DNA from: an uncultured Clostridium sp.
GTDB taxonomy: Bacteria > Bacillota > Clostridia > Lachnospirales > Lachnospiraceae
DNA: 17,705 bases
Reading direction: 5' to 3'
NCBI GenBank assembly: GCA_900547035.1
Contig: URFM01000065.1
Span: forward strand, 1-17,705
Below are positions 1 through 8,365 of this stretch, piece after piece. The first letter of the stretch is position 1. Each line of letters begins with the position of its first letter. The notes below the pieces were generated by a model that saw only the letters and a program-made list of their open reading frames with translations, was not told where the DNA came from and did not search any database. The position numbers and the translations under genes were made by a program.

Positions 1-307
1 CGGGAATTCCTAGATTTTAAGCCATTTCTGGGCAATTTACATACGGCGGATTAACCGTATAACTCGAGCCGCATATCGGTAATATCATGAATGATTGTGT
101 TTAGTTTGTTTTATTATATCATTTCTGTCCTATGCCATAAGCACCTTGCATTTCTAGTTCTTTCCCGCTTGTGTTTGCCCAATAATTCTCAGGCTATGCC
201 GATTTATCCCGCAGCAAAATATAGTAGAGTTCCTATTACTTTTTCTAATCACTTAAATTTCTAAAAATAAATTAACTATAATTGAGGATATAAATGATTG
301 TTTTTTA
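1..307. other. AT-rich intergenic stretch, no gene seen
   Basis: No convincing coding frame is present. The stretch is clearly more AT-rich than the genes that follow. It contains a 6-bp inverted repeat (ATACGG at 41-46, CCGTAT at 55-60, 8-nt loop) without a T-run. A TATAAT at 277-282 is followed by GAGG and an ATG at 294, but this points into the antisense of the permease gene. No clear intrinsic terminator for the permease (which ends at 308, minus strand) was found here. Confidence 0.5.
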
Positions 308-2497
308 TCAACCGTCATCCCTCAGCGCTTCCGCCACCCCGCCTTTCATCAGCTTCGCAGCCCCCCAGAAATACGCCAGAACCACCGCCGCAAGCAAAAC
401 CGCCCCAAAGGCAAATATCGTCCCTGCCGGCATCACGGAACGGAAATCATGGAAATCCAGCGCTCCCACCTTAAGCAGAATCATAGTCCCAAGTGCTGAC
501 AGAAGAATCCCCAGCGCCAGCGGACGGACCGCAAGGACCAAAACCTCCAGACTGAAGATTTTCCACATCTGCCCCGGAGCCATGCCGATGGACAGATACT
601 GTGCCAGCTCCCGCCTTCTGCTCTGTACAAATCCCATGGCGTTGGCCCAAACATTGGCAATCCCCATCAGGCCCAGAAGCCCACAGAATCCTCCCAAAAT
701 AGCCTTCAGCCCGTCCATGGCCCTCTCATGCTCCATCTGGTCCTGAATCCGGTTTTCCACCTGGATTTCGTAGGAATCTCCCAGGATTTGTTCCATTTCG
801 TTCGAAACCCTCTCCATCGTTTCCGCACTGTCCCGCTCAGAAAGCAGCAAACGAATCCACAGGTTGTCTTCCGCCCCTCCAATTTCCTCTTCAATCTCCC
901 GCCACAGGGAAGCAGAAAGAAAATGGACCAGCTCGTAATGGTCCGCCGTGCCGTACTCCTCCCGCAGAGCCGGCGGGGTATGGGTCCAGGCAGCAACCGG
1001 GATTTCCACGCTTTTCTCCCGGCTTCCGGCCTCAGTCAGCACCGTTTTGTCCTCCTCTCCCTTCAAATACGGAATCAGAGGACGGCTGCGGAAATTCCCC
1101 TTGGACAAGTCCTGAATCCGGTTCAGGACCACTGCTCCCCGCAAATTCCCGACCACTCCGATTTGTTCGCAGTAAGACCTAAAGCTCTCATCGTCCAAAA
1201 TAATCAGAGGTGCGCGGACCATCCATCCGCCATCCACCGGCTGGGCCTCCCGGTCTGTGGCATAGCCCATGCCTCCGGCGGACAGGAGCGCTTCGCTGAT
1301 TTCCTCCCCTTTTACCATTGTCACAGCCTGAGCCTTCTGATAAATACACACGTCCGTTACCCCTGAAATCTCCCACAGTTCTTCTTCCTTCTGAAAATCC
1401 TCCAAACCGGCCTCCCGCACCTGCGCCATCACATCCCAGGAATCCTGATATTTTTCAAAATAGGTCATGCGGACGCTGAGGTCCGACATGGCCGCTCCAT
1501 TCATGACCATAGCAAAGAGGAAAAATGAAACAAACAGGGAAATGCTCCCCGTCCGGAAAGCCCTCCCCTCTGCGTCAATTCCCCTTGCTGCCAGTTTCCC
1601 TTCAACGCCAAAAAACTGTTCCAAAAAAATTCCGCCGTTTTTTTTCCTTCTCCCCTTCCATTTTTCGTCAGTCCTCTGCCTCATGGCCTCAAGAGGCGTC
1701 ATCCGGCTGAGTTTTCTGGCCGGCAGCCAGGCGGAGATGGCGATAGTGACCAAAATCAGCCCCATAGAAAAGGCAAATACCAGGGGATGATACCCAAAAT
1801 TCAGCGGCTGACGCTCCGGAAATAATCCCCGCAGATAGGCATCCAGTCCTCTCATGATTCCCCAGCAAGCCACCATTCCCAAGCCAAATCCCGCGGCAAC
1901 CGGCTTCAGGCACACCGCTCCAGCCTCCAGCCAGAGCCATCCAAGGATTTGGGACCGGATGGCTCCGATTCCTGAGAGAATCCCCAGCTGACGGACTTTT
2001 CCGCTCATGGACACGGCAAAAGCGTGATGGATAATCAAAATCAGGGAAATGCACGCCAATAGCGGAACAAGCAAAAGAATCGCCATTTCCCGGACAGACG
2101 AAGGATTCTCCGGGTCCGGGACCAGATACCGGCTCAGCAGGCTGCTGTGGAAGGTCACTTTCTCCTGCCCGATTTCCAGGCGTTCCGCCAGCTTAGGCAA
2201 GTCCTCATATACCCTTCCCGGAGGATAAAACCAGAGCTCCACAAGGGTTGTCTCCCCTGTCCCTTCCCCCACTCTGGTCTTACTGACGCCGCCAAAATTT
2301 TGAATCCATTCCAGTTCCTTATCTCCAAATTTCCCCGAGATCTTTCCGTGGAAACTTCCCTCCTCCCTTACAATCCGCTCCACATCGTATTTCCATACGT
2401 TGTAAAACAGCCCGCATAACAGTGACAAAAACAAGGCGGACAGGAATGCCGCCGATGCCGCCGGTCTGAAAATCCTGCCTCTGTCCCCCTCCCACAT
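308..2497 (-). CDS. ABC transporter permease with two FtsX domains
   Basis: Membrane subunit of an ABC exporter or mechanotransducer, about 729 residues. Seen in the sequence: one N-terminal membrane helix (about residues 10-33), an extracytoplasmic stretch of roughly 90 residues, three helices forming a first FtsX core (about 125-270), a linker, a fourth helix near 325, a second large extracytoplasmic domain (about 345-590), and three C-terminal helices of a second FtsX core, ending in the typical EAL motif. This 4+4 layout resembles LolE/YtrF-type permeases more than the 10-helix BceB type. I chose ATG at 2497 because it overlaps the ATPase stop (TAATG) and has GGAG 7 nt upstream; ATG at 2512 would add five residues. 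The ATPase gene directly upstream is its obvious partner and the two-component system beyond it its likely regulator. The substrate is unknown. Confidence 0.9.
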   Translation of the reverse strand: MWEGDRGRIFRPAASAAFLSALFLSLLCGLFYNVWKYDVERIVREEGSFHGKISGKFGDKELEWIQNFGGVSKTRVGEGTGETTLVELWFYPPGRVYEDLPKLAERLEIGQEKVTFHSSLLSRYLVPDPENPSSVREMAILLLVPLLACISLILIIHHAFAVSMSGKVRQLGILSGIGAIRSQILGWLWLEAGAVCLKPVAAGFGLGMVACWGIMRGLDAYLRGLFPERQPLNFGYHPLVFAFSMGLILVTIAISAWLPARKLSRMTPLEAMRQRTDEKWKGRRKKNGGIFLEQFFGVEGKLAARGIDAEGRAFRTGSISLFVSFFLFAMVMNGAAMSDLSVRMTYFEKYQDSWDVMAQVREAGLEDFQKEEELWEISGVTDVCIYQKAQAVTMVKGEEISEALLSAGGMGYATDREAQPVDGGWMVRAPLIILDDESFRSYCEQIGVVGNLRGAVVLNRIQDLSKGNFRSRPLIPYLKGEEDKTVLTEAGSREKSVEIPVAAWTHTPPALREEYGTADHYELVHFLSASLWREIEEEIGGAEDNLWIRLLLSERDSAETMERVSNEMEQILGDSYEIQVENRIQDQMEHERAMDGLKAILGGFCGLLGLMGIANVWANAMGFVQSRRRELAQYLSIGMAPGQMWKIFSLEVLVLAVRPLALGILLSALGTMILLKVGALDFHDFRSVMPAGTIFAFGAVLLAAVVLAYFWGAAKLMKGGVAEALRDDG

Positions 2498-3198
2498 TAC
2501 AATTCTCCACATATGTTTCCCCGCCTCTTCTCATCCCCTACGATCACACCGTCTTCAATCATAATCATCCGGTCCGCCTCCAAAGCCGCCCCCTCATCGT
2601 GGGTCACCAGAAGAATGGTCTGACCAAGTATCCGGTTGAAGTCTTTTAGCAAACTTACAATTTCCTCTGAATTTTTCCGGTCCAGATTTCCCGTAGGCTC
2701 ATCTGCCAGCAAAATAGCTGGCCGTATCATCAATCCTCTGGCAATAGCCGTCCTCTGTTGCTGGCCTCCGGAAAGCTGTCCCGGCAGCAAATCCAAAAAC
2801 GCTTTTAATCCCAGACGGTCCGTAATCTCCTCAAACAGATTCCCGTCGGGCTTCCTTCCATCCAGCAGCAGCGGCAGCAAAATATTGTCCCTTACGGACA
2901 GACCGGGAATCAGATTATAGGACTGGTAAATGATTCCCGCCTTCCTGCGCCGGTAGATGGCGGCCTCCCCGGGACTCAAATTGGAGAGTTCCCTTCCTTC
3001 GACAAAAACCCTTCCGGAAGTAGGCTTGTCCACTGTTCCCAAAATATGCAGCAGCGTGGATTTTCCGGAACCGGAAGGCCCCATGATTGCCGCAAACTCT
3101 CCTTTTTCAATTCTTAAATCAATTCCCCTTAAAGCTTCCACCTGAGCCGGGCCTGTTCCATAGACCTTTCGCAGCTCCTGGCAGCACACCATCTCCAT
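2497..3198 (-). CDS. ABC transporter ATP-binding protein (MacB/LolD type)
   Basis: Cytoplasmic ATPase that energises the adjacent FtsX-type permease; 233 residues, normal for the family. Visible motifs are Walker A (GPSGSGKST, residues 40-48), a Q-loop region (IIYQSYNLIP), the signature LSGGQQQR, Walker B with catalytic Glu (LLADEPTGNLD) and the switch His (VTHDE). These place it in the MacB/LolD/FtsE-like subgroup that works with FtsX-fold permeases. The open frame reaches a TTG at 3222, but ATG at 3198 is preceded by a strong AGGGGGCGG ribosome binding site and gives the usual N-terminus of the family. The stop codon overlaps the permease start, so the two are probably translationally coupled. 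A putative promoter lies about 60 bp upstream, so the pair can be induced apart from the kinase. Confidence 0.95.
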   Translation of the reverse strand: MEMVCCQELRKVYGTGPAQVEALRGIDLRIEKGEFAAIMGPSGSGKSTLLHILGTVDKPTSGRVFVEGRELSNLSPGEAAIYRRRKAGIIYQSYNLIPGLSVRDNILLPLLLDGRKPDGNLFEEITDRLGLKAFLDLLPGQLSGGQQQRTAIARGLMIRPAILLADEPTGNLDRKNSEEIVSLLKDFNRILGQTILLVTHDEGAALEADRMIMIEDGVIVGDEKRRGNICGEL

Positions 3199-3228
3199 TT
3201 TCACCGCCCCCTTTTGACGCAATGATGC

Positions 3229-3244
3229 CGCGGATTACTCCGCG
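3229..3244 (-). other. small inverted repeat in ABC leader
   Basis: CGCGG (3229-3233) and CCGCG (3240-3244) with a 6-nt loop ATTACT lie in the presumed 5' leader of the ABC transcript, about 30 bp before the ATPase start. The stem is only 5 bp and has no T-run, so it may be a small leader hairpin, a protein site or chance. Confidence 0.25.
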
Positions 3245-3256
3245 CTCCTCATTTTC

Positions 3257-3288
3257 ATTCTACCACCTTCAAGTGACAGCCGGGTGAC
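3257..3288 (-). promoter_or_regulatory. putative internal promoter and operator for ABC genes
   Basis: On the minus strand an extended -10 box TGGTAGAAT (hexamer at 3257-3262) is followed by the ATPase leader. No good -35 hexamer is visible. In its place there is a direct repeat GTCAC...GTCAC (3273-3277 and 3284-3288) with an 11-bp period, the spacing typical of tandem OmpR-family regulator sites. The same TGGTAGAATGA string occurs at two other minus-strand promoters in the window (15395 and 16134). I infer activation by the response regulator encoded upstream. Confidence 0.45.
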
Positions 3289-4459
3289 GGCGAAAACGAA
3301 TCTCAAAACAGGCTCCGCCTTCCGGCAGATTAAAGGCCTTTAGCTCTCCTCCCTCCATCTGAAGCAGGGCATGAGCCAGAGCCAGACCAATTCCATTTCC
3401 TCCCTTCTTCCCTCTGCTTCCCGTGTAAAAGCGGTCAAACAGATACGGCAAGTCCTCCGGAGCAAAACCTGGTCCCTGGTCCCAGATACGGATTCGAACC
3501 TCCAGCGCATTGACAACATAGTCGCAGAATACGGCCTGGCCCCCTTCCGACTGCTCCAGAGAATTTTTCATCAAATTCATCAGCGCCTCCATCGTCCATT
3601 CCAAATCACCTGTAATCACAGCCGCTCCCTGGTTAGAGATCTGAATTCCAACCTGCTTTCTCCGGAACAATTCCTCCAGATTCTCCGCTGCAAGAGTCAA
3701 AGCCGTGTACACATCCACTGATTCCTTCTTCAACTGCAAAACTCCTGCCTCGATTTTCGATAAAGTCAGAAGGGACTCCTCCAGCTGATTCAAGCGTCTC
3801 AGCTGTCTCCGGACCCGCCAGATATAATCATTAGGAGTCTGGTCCTCCATCAGCTCCAGGGAGAGAAGAGCCGCCGTCACCGGCGTTTTCAGCTGATGGG
3901 CAATGTCCGTCAGATGCCTGGCATACCCTTCCTTCGCCTTCACTGCCTCCTCCCTGGTTTCATATAAAGCCGTTACGGTCTTTTCCATTTCATCCTGGAG
4001 GAGGGAAAACTCATCCTCCCGCGTCTGCCACACCATTCTGCCCCCTCCGGCATTCATCTCCGCCAAAGCCGCAGTCAGCTCCTTAATCCGGTTCTGATTC
4101 ATGCCTTCCATCCTCCACGCAGACCACCCCCAGACCGCCAGCACCACAACCGAAAAAGCGGATACGCAGAAAAAGGCCCTGGAGTCAAATCCCGCAAAAT
4201 CTTCCCTGCGGTAGCCGTACCGCTCCAGAAACTCCTCTTTCCCCTCCCCCATATCCCGGTTTTGAAACTTCTTTAAAGCGACCAGAATCTGCCCCTCCGT
4301 TGTCTGCTGCCCGGAAAGTTCCCGGCAAAAGGCCGAAAGAGTCCCGTAGGCCGTATTTTCACACTCTGTGTTCCAAATCCATCCCAGAAAAAGCATTCCC
4401 AGCAGAAACAGGACCGCCGGAAACAGGATATAAAAGTGTCTCTTTTTCATTGCTGTCAT
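3269..4459 (-). CDS. sensor histidine kinase of two-component system
   Basis: Membrane-bound sensor kinase, 396 residues. Two membrane helices (about 9-29 and 95-115) flank a short extracytoplasmic domain of about 65 residues. Next comes a HAMP-like and coiled-coil linker (about 118-180), the H-box with phospho-acceptor His188 (AHQLKTP), an N-box (LMNLMKNS), and the G1/F/G2 ATP-binding boxes (DQGPGF, LFDRFYTG, GNGIGLALA). The start overlaps the regulator stop as ATGA and has GGAGG 7 nt upstream, so the two genes are translationally coupled. The small sensor domain holds two Cys residues (33, 45) that could form a disulfide. Kinases beside FtsX-type ABC exporters often respond to envelope-active peptides or antibiotics; that role is inferred for this one. 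Confidence 0.95.
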   Translation of the reverse strand: MTAMKKRHFYILFPAVLFLLGMLFLGWIWNTECENTAYGTLSAFCRELSGQQTTEGQILVALKKFQNRDMGEGKEEFLERYGYRREDFAGFDSRAFFCVSAFSVVVLAVWGWSAWRMEGMNQNRIKELTAALAEMNAGGGRMVWQTREDEFSLLQDEMEKTVTALYETREEAVKAKEGYARHLTDIAHQLKTPVTAALLSLELMEDQTPNDYIWRVRRQLRRLNQLEESLLTLSKIEAGVLQLKKESVDVYTALTLAAENLEELFRRKQVGIQISNQGAAVITGDLEWTMEALMNLMKNSLEQSEGGQAVFCDYVVNALEVRIRIWDQGPGFAPEDLPYLFDRFYTGSRGKKGGNGIGLALAHALLQMEGGELKAFNLPEGGACFEIRFRRHPAVT

Positions 4460-5139
4460 ACCGTATCCTCCATGCGGTAGCCCAGGCTGCGGATGGTCTT
4501 CAGGCAGGCAGGGCAGAAAAGCTTTTCCCTCAAACGCTTCATGGTCACAGTCAGGGTATTGTCATTAACATAACTTCCCTTCTGGTCCCAAATCCGCTCC
4601 AGCAGCCAACTGCGGGCAATGGTTTTTCCCTTGTGCTCCATCAAAATCCTCAGCAGTTCATATTCCGAAGCGCTTAGAATGATTTCTGCCTGCCTCCCCT
4701 CCTTCTCCATATAAACCCGCTGTGCCTCCAGGTCCAGCATGATGTTGTCGCAGCGCAGAAAAGCAGGATTTTTCGGAAGGCTTCGCCGCAGAAGGGCCTG
4801 AATCCTGGAGTACAGCACATCCAGCTCAAAGGGCTTTGTCACATAGTCGTCCGCCCCGTTGCGGAAGCCGGCCACCACCTCCTGCGTGCTGTCCCGGACC
4901 GTCAGCATAATGATGGGAAGGCCCGGCCACCGTTCCCTGGCCCATCCGCACAGCTCATCCCCGGCTCCGTCCGGCATATTCCAGTCCAGAATAAGCAAAT
5001 CCGGGCGGAATTTTAACAGTGCCTGCCTCATGCCGGCTGCGGTGGAAAAACACCGGACCAGAAATCCCCTGCGGCTCAGGTATTCGGTTACGGATGCTGA
5101 GATATCCCCATCATCCTCCATGTAATAAATTGTGTGCAT
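4456..5139 (-). CDS. OmpR/PhoB-family response regulator
   Basis: DNA-binding response regulator, 227 residues. The receiver domain (about 1-115) has the acidic pair Glu8/Asp9, phospho-acceptor Asp52 (LILDWNMPDG) and the conserved Lys in TKPFE. The C-terminal winged-helix domain (about 130-225) includes the typical SASEYELLRIL and NDNTLTVTMKRLREKL segments and ends in the family pattern RSLGYRM. A GGGAGAAG ribosome binding site precedes the ATG. It lies 17 bp after the MATE gene and overlaps the kinase gene by 4 bp, so MATE, regulator and kinase probably share a transcript. The likely target is the promoter between the kinase and the ABC ATPase, where a GTCAC direct repeat is present. Confidence 0.96.
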   Translation of the reverse strand: MHTIYYMEDDGDISASVTEYLSRRGFLVRCFSTAAGMRQALLKFRPDLLILDWNMPDGAGDELCGWARERWPGLPIIMLTVRDSTQEVVAGFRNGADDYVTKPFELDVLYSRIQALLRRSLPKNPAFLRCDNIMLDLEAQRVYMEKEGRQAEIILSASEYELLRILMEHKGKTIARSWLLERIWDQKGSYVNDNTLTVTMKRLREKLFCPACLKTIRSLGYRMEDTV

Positions 5140-5156
5140 TTTCTTCTCCCATCATT

Positions 5157-6494
5157 TCAGCCAATCCTCTCTGTTTTCTTTTTTGCCATTCCAATCCAAA
5201 AACAGACTCCTACCGTCACCACCTCTGCGAAGGGCAGTGAAACCCACACGCCATCAATTCCCAGAATCCTAGAAAACAAAGCCAGTCCAATGGGTACAAA
5301 GACAATGCCTCGGCTGGCCGCAATCAAGATGGAGCTGACCGCATCCCCCAGGGCGGTATGATAGCCCGATTGAACAATATTGAATCCATTTGCCAAAAAA
5401 CAAAGTCCGTAAATTTTCGCGCCGCGCACCGCCAGACTGATGACCTGTTCTCCCTGGTCCCCGTCCAGAAAGAGGCTGATCAGATTTCTTCCCCAAATCC
5501 AGAAAATTCCAAACAAGGCCAGTCCCAACAGAAAATTGGCAATCAAGGCGGCCCTCAGCGTTTTCTGGATCCGTTCCTTATTTCCCGCCCCGTAGTTATT
5601 ACTGAGAATAGGGCTAATTCCATCGGACATGCCGAACATCAACAGCGTTACGAAATTTCCCACATAATTGATAATGGTAAAGGCGGCCACTCCACTTTCC
5701 CCCGCATAGGCCATAAAGGACCGATTCATAAGAAACACTGTCAGGGCGGCAGCCGCATAGGTTACCCCCTCTGAGGAGCCGTTAAATGCCGCATACAGAA
5801 TTTCCCCTGACCTGAAACGCCCATCGTATACATTCAAAACCGTTTCCTTCCGGAACATAGGCCCGGCCACCACCAAAAGTCCCGCCAAATAGGCAAGGCC
5901 CGTAGCAAAAGCCGCCCCACGTACTCCCAACCCCATCACCCCTACTGTCACATAATCCAAAATGATATTGGCAGAAATGGTGGTAATGGTTCCGGCCAGG
6001 TAAAGCTGAGGTTTTCCCACCAGCCGTCCGGAAAATCCAAACAAAATCTTAAAGGCAATTACCGGAGCAAAAAAAGCCAGGGTATGGATATACTGTTCGG
6101 ATCCCTCCAGCAAAACTTCGTTAGCTCCCAAAAAACGGGCCAAAGGGGCCGCCCCCAGAACTCCGGCCATAAGAATCGCCAGTGAGAGCCCCAGCAGTAC
6201 CAGCAAAGCGGAATGATAAATGTCCTTTGCCCGTTTTCCGTCTCCTGCCCCCAGGGCTCTTCCGATAGCACTCATAGTTCCGGTACAGATGATCATGCTG
6301 CCTCCGATAATCACCTGAAAATATGGATTGGCGATATTGACGCTGGCCATGGCGTCTGCTCCTACAAAGTTTCCCAGAAACAGTCCGTCCACAATGCCCT
6401 GGATTCCATCCAGCACCATGGCAGCCATAGCCGGAAGCACATACCGCCAAAACAACCTTGGCAGCGGCTCCATCAAAAGTCCGTTTTCTTTCAT
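5157..6494 (-). CDS. MATE family efflux transporter
   Basis: Multidrug and toxin extrusion protein, 445 residues, in the usual size range for MATE proteins, which export cationic drugs or metabolites using a Na+ or H+ gradient. The sequence is almost wholly hydrophobic, consistent with 12 helices in two six-helix bundles. The N-terminal pattern (FWRYVLPAMAAMVLDGIQGIVDG) and the GxGDGKRAKD and NYGAGNKERI repeats between helices are typical of both halves. AGGAGG lies 11 bp before the start codon. It is the first gene of a compact cluster with a two-component system and an ABC exporter, which suggests resistance or metabolite export. No clear promoter was found upstream; a TATGAT at 6525-6530 is a weak candidate without a good -35 box. 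The substrate is not predictable. Confidence 0.95.
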   Translation of the reverse strand: MKENGLLMEPLPRLFWRYVLPAMAAMVLDGIQGIVDGLFLGNFVGADAMASVNIANPYFQVIIGGSMIICTGTMSAIGRALGAGDGKRAKDIYHSALLVLLGLSLAILMAGVLGAAPLARFLGANEVLLEGSEQYIHTLAFFAPVIAFKILFGFSGRLVGKPQLYLAGTITTISANIILDYVTVGVMGLGVRGAAFATGLAYLAGLLVVAGPMFRKETVLNVYDGRFRSGEILYAAFNGSSEGVTYAAAALTVFLMNRSFMAYAGESGVAAFTIINYVGNFVTLLMFGMSDGISPILSNNYGAGNKERIQKTLRAALIANFLLGLALFGIFWIWGRNLISLFLDGDQGEQVISLAVRGAKIYGLCFLANGFNIVQSGYHTALGDAVSSILIAASRGIVFVPIGLALFSRILGIDGVWVSLPFAEVVTVGVCFWIGMAKKKTERIG

Positions 6495-6622
6495 GTCACA
6501 AAGTTCCTCCTGAATTCATTCTTCATCATAACCGTTTCTTCCCTGCACACCACTATCATCCGTCCGATCCATTCTTTCCATTGACCAATATCAGCAAATA
6601 AATAAAAAATCGCCGCCTGATA

Positions 6623-6651
6623 CATACTATACACGACACAGGAGGTGTAAA
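6623..6651 (+). promoter_or_regulatory. putative -10 element and RBS of DUF378 gene
   Basis: CATACTATA (6623-6631) matches the -10 pattern of mother-cell sporulation sigma factors (sigma-K CATAnnnTA; close to sigma-E CATACAnT). A vegetative reading (TACTAT) has no good -35 box 17 bp upstream. A strong GGAGGTG (6641-6647) sits 5 bp before the ATG. The sigma assignment is tentative. Confidence 0.3.
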
Positions 6652-6855
6652 ATGGAAAACAGATTTTTAGACTATACCGCTTTAACCATTGCGGTCATCG
6701 GCGCGCTGAACTGGGGACTGATCGGCTTTTTCAACTTTAACTTGGTCGCCTGGATTTTCGGCTCCGGTGCCTGGCTCAGCCGGATTATTTATGCCCTGGT
6801 TGGAATCTGCGGACTGTATCTCTTAACCTTTTTCGCAAAAGTTCACCGGGCATAA
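6652..6855 (+). CDS. DUF378 small membrane protein (YuzA-like)
   Basis: A 67-residue protein of the DUF378 family, which has no established biochemical role. Two membrane helices are visible (about 8-28 and 42-62). The first contains the family's conserved IGALNWGLIGFF pattern; the second (IIYALVGICGLYLL) is equally typical. The gene stands alone on the plus strand between two minus-strand operons, with a strong GGAGGTG ribosome binding site and its own downstream terminator, so it is expressed as a single gene. A sporulation-type -10 box just upstream raises the possibility of mother-cell expression, which is inference only. Confidence 0.92.
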   Translation: MENRFLDYTALTIAVIGALNWGLIGFFNFNLVAWIFGSGAWLSRIIYALVGICGLYLLTFFAKVHRA

Positions 6856-6865
6856 AGAGGCCATG

Positions 6866-6902
6866 AAAAGGGACAGCATCGTTTCCAGGTGCTGTCCTTT
6901 TT
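6866..6902. terminator. bidirectional rho-independent terminator
   Basis: GGACAGCA (6871-6878) pairs with TGCTGTCC (6890-6897) across an 11-nt loop. It is extended by A-runs on the left (6866-6869) and five T's on the right (6898-6902). It ends the plus-strand DUF378 transcript. Read on the minus strand it gives a hairpin followed by CTTTTC and can end the convergent operon that finishes at 6977. Confidence 0.85.
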
Positions 6903-6976
6903 CCGGTATACTGACGCAGCCGTCATTGGATTAATGGCTTGCACGTACACCAGCACGCTGTTTCACTCCCTGCCAT

Positions 6977-8332
6977 TTACAGCAATGCCAACAACAGAAA
7001 ATTCAGGGCGAATAATCCCGTACATACCCACAGAATGGGATGAATCTCCCCTGCCTTGCCCTTACAGCACTTTACGATACAGTAGAAAATAAATCCTGCC
7101 GCGATTCCGTAGGAAATGCTGTAACAGAGGGCCATGAAGATGCCGGCAAAGAAAGCCGGAACCGCCTCCTCCAAATCATCCCAGCAAATTTCCTTAAAGG
7201 AAGAGGTCATCATCACGCCCACCGCCACCAAGGCCGGCGCCGTGGCCGCGAACGGAACGGCGCTGACAAAGACCGCCAGGAAGGCGGATAGGGCAAAGCA
7301 GATGGCGACTACCACGGAGGTAAGACCCGTGCGTCCCCCTGCTCCGATGCCTGAAGCGCTCTCCACAAAAGTGGTGGTATTGGAGGTTCCCAGCAGCGCT
7401 CCGATGGAGGTGGCGGTGGCGTCCGCGAAGAGGGCCTTGTCCAGTCTGGACTTAAAGCCGGAACTGCTCTCCATCATCCGCTCGTCCTCCTCGCTGAAAA
7501 TCCCGCTGCGCCGTCCCGTTCCGATAAAGGTTCCGATGGTATCAAAAGTATCGGAGATGCTGAATGAAAAAATAGTAATCAGCACCAGCGGAAGCTTGGC
7601 CGGGTCGGAAAACAGGCTGGTGATGCCTCCCTCCTTAAAAATTGCCAGCACCGTAGAAGGAAGGGCCTGGCAGGCCTCCGTAAAGCTGACGGTTTCCGAC
7701 GGCGTGGTAACCCCAAAGGGGATTCCGATGAGAGTGGTAGCCACAATGGAAATCAGGATAGCCCCTTTCACCTGGCGCACCAGCAGAATCACAATCAGGG
7801 CCATGCCAATCAGAAAGACCCAAAACTGAGGCTGATTTAAGGTGGAAAGAGCTGGAACCCCGCCATCAAAATTTACGATTCCCACATTCAAAAAGCCGAT
7901 ATAGGCCACAAAAATTCCGATACCTCCGCTGATGGCGTTCTGCATACTGAGGGGAATGGATTTCATAATGTATTTGCGCACCTTGCTGACCGTAATGGCA
8001 ATGTTTAGAAGGCCGCAGATAAACACCATGGACAATGCCTGCTGCCAGGTAAATTCCAGAGCGCCGCAGACCGTATAGACGAAAAATGCGTTTAATCCCA
8101 TACCCGGAGCCTGAGCGTAGGGCACATTTGCCACCAACCCCATTATCAGCGTTCCCACAATGGCCGCCAGGATCGTGGCCAAAAACACCGCTCCCCACTC
8201 CATGCCGGACTGGGAAAGAATGCTGGGATTGACCACAATAATATAGGACATAGCAAAAAATGTAGTCAGTCCCGCCATAATTTCCGTTCCTACTGTGGTG
8301 TGATTTTCCTTCAGTTGAAAAAAGCGTTCCAT
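6977..8332 (-). CDS. NCS2 family purine permease (AzgA/PbuG type)
   Basis: Nucleobase:cation symporter of the NCS2/AzgA group, which takes up adenine, guanine or hypoxanthine; about 451 residues. Family patterns are present: an N-terminal FFAMSYIIVVNP, APGMGLNAFF in the third helix region, SISDTFDTIGTFIGTGRR, and the GTSNTTTFVESASGIGAGGRTG motif followed by the final helices. A start at 8347 is open, but ATG at 8332 has a clean GGAGGG 7 nt upstream and begins with the common MERFFQL N-terminus. It is the last gene of the central operon, 33 bp after DUF362, with the bidirectional terminator downstream. A uridine phosphorylase at the operon's other end supports a nucleoside or base salvage role. 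Exact base specificity is not readable from the sequence. Confidence 0.93.
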   Translation of the reverse strand: MERFFQLKENHTTVGTEIMAGLTTFFAMSYIIVVNPSILSQSGMEWGAVFLATILAAIVGTLIMGLVANVPYAQAPGMGLNAFFVYTVCGALEFTWQQALSMVFICGLLNIAITVSKVRKYIMKSIPLSMQNAISGGIGIFVAYIGFLNVGIVNFDGGVPALSTLNQPQFWVFLIGMALIVILLVRQVKGAILISIVATTLIGIPFGVTTPSETVSFTEACQALPSTVLAIFKEGGITSLFSDPAKLPLVLITIFSFSISDTFDTIGTFIGTGRRSGIFSEEDERMMESSSGFKSRLDKALFADATATSIGALLGTSNTTTFVESASGIGAGGRTGLTSVVVAICFALSAFLAVFVSAVPFAATAPALVAVGVMMTSSFKEICWDDLEEAVPAFFAGIFMALCYSISYGIAAGFIFYCIVKCCKGKAGEIHPILWVCTGLFALNFLLLALL

Positions 8333-8365
8333 CTCTGTTCCCTCCATTTTCCGAATCGTTTTCCC

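Noticed and set aside
294..746. 150-codon plus-strand open frame with upstream GAGG
   Set aside because: It lies fully antisense to the well-supported permease gene, and its Pro/Ser/Ala-rich composition is that of a reverse-frame shadow.
308..3198. classification as a BceAB bacitracin transporter
   Set aside because: The permease has two FtsX cores with two outer domains and about eight helices, unlike the 10-helix BceB with one large outer domain.
7134..7829. 231-codon plus-strand open frame
   Set aside because: It is antisense to the NCS2 permease, which has clear family motifs; the frame has no recognisable domain.
8333..8365. purine riboswitch before the nucleobase permease
   Set aside because: The gap to the preceding gene is only 33 bp, too short for an aptamer; the permease is an internal operon member.
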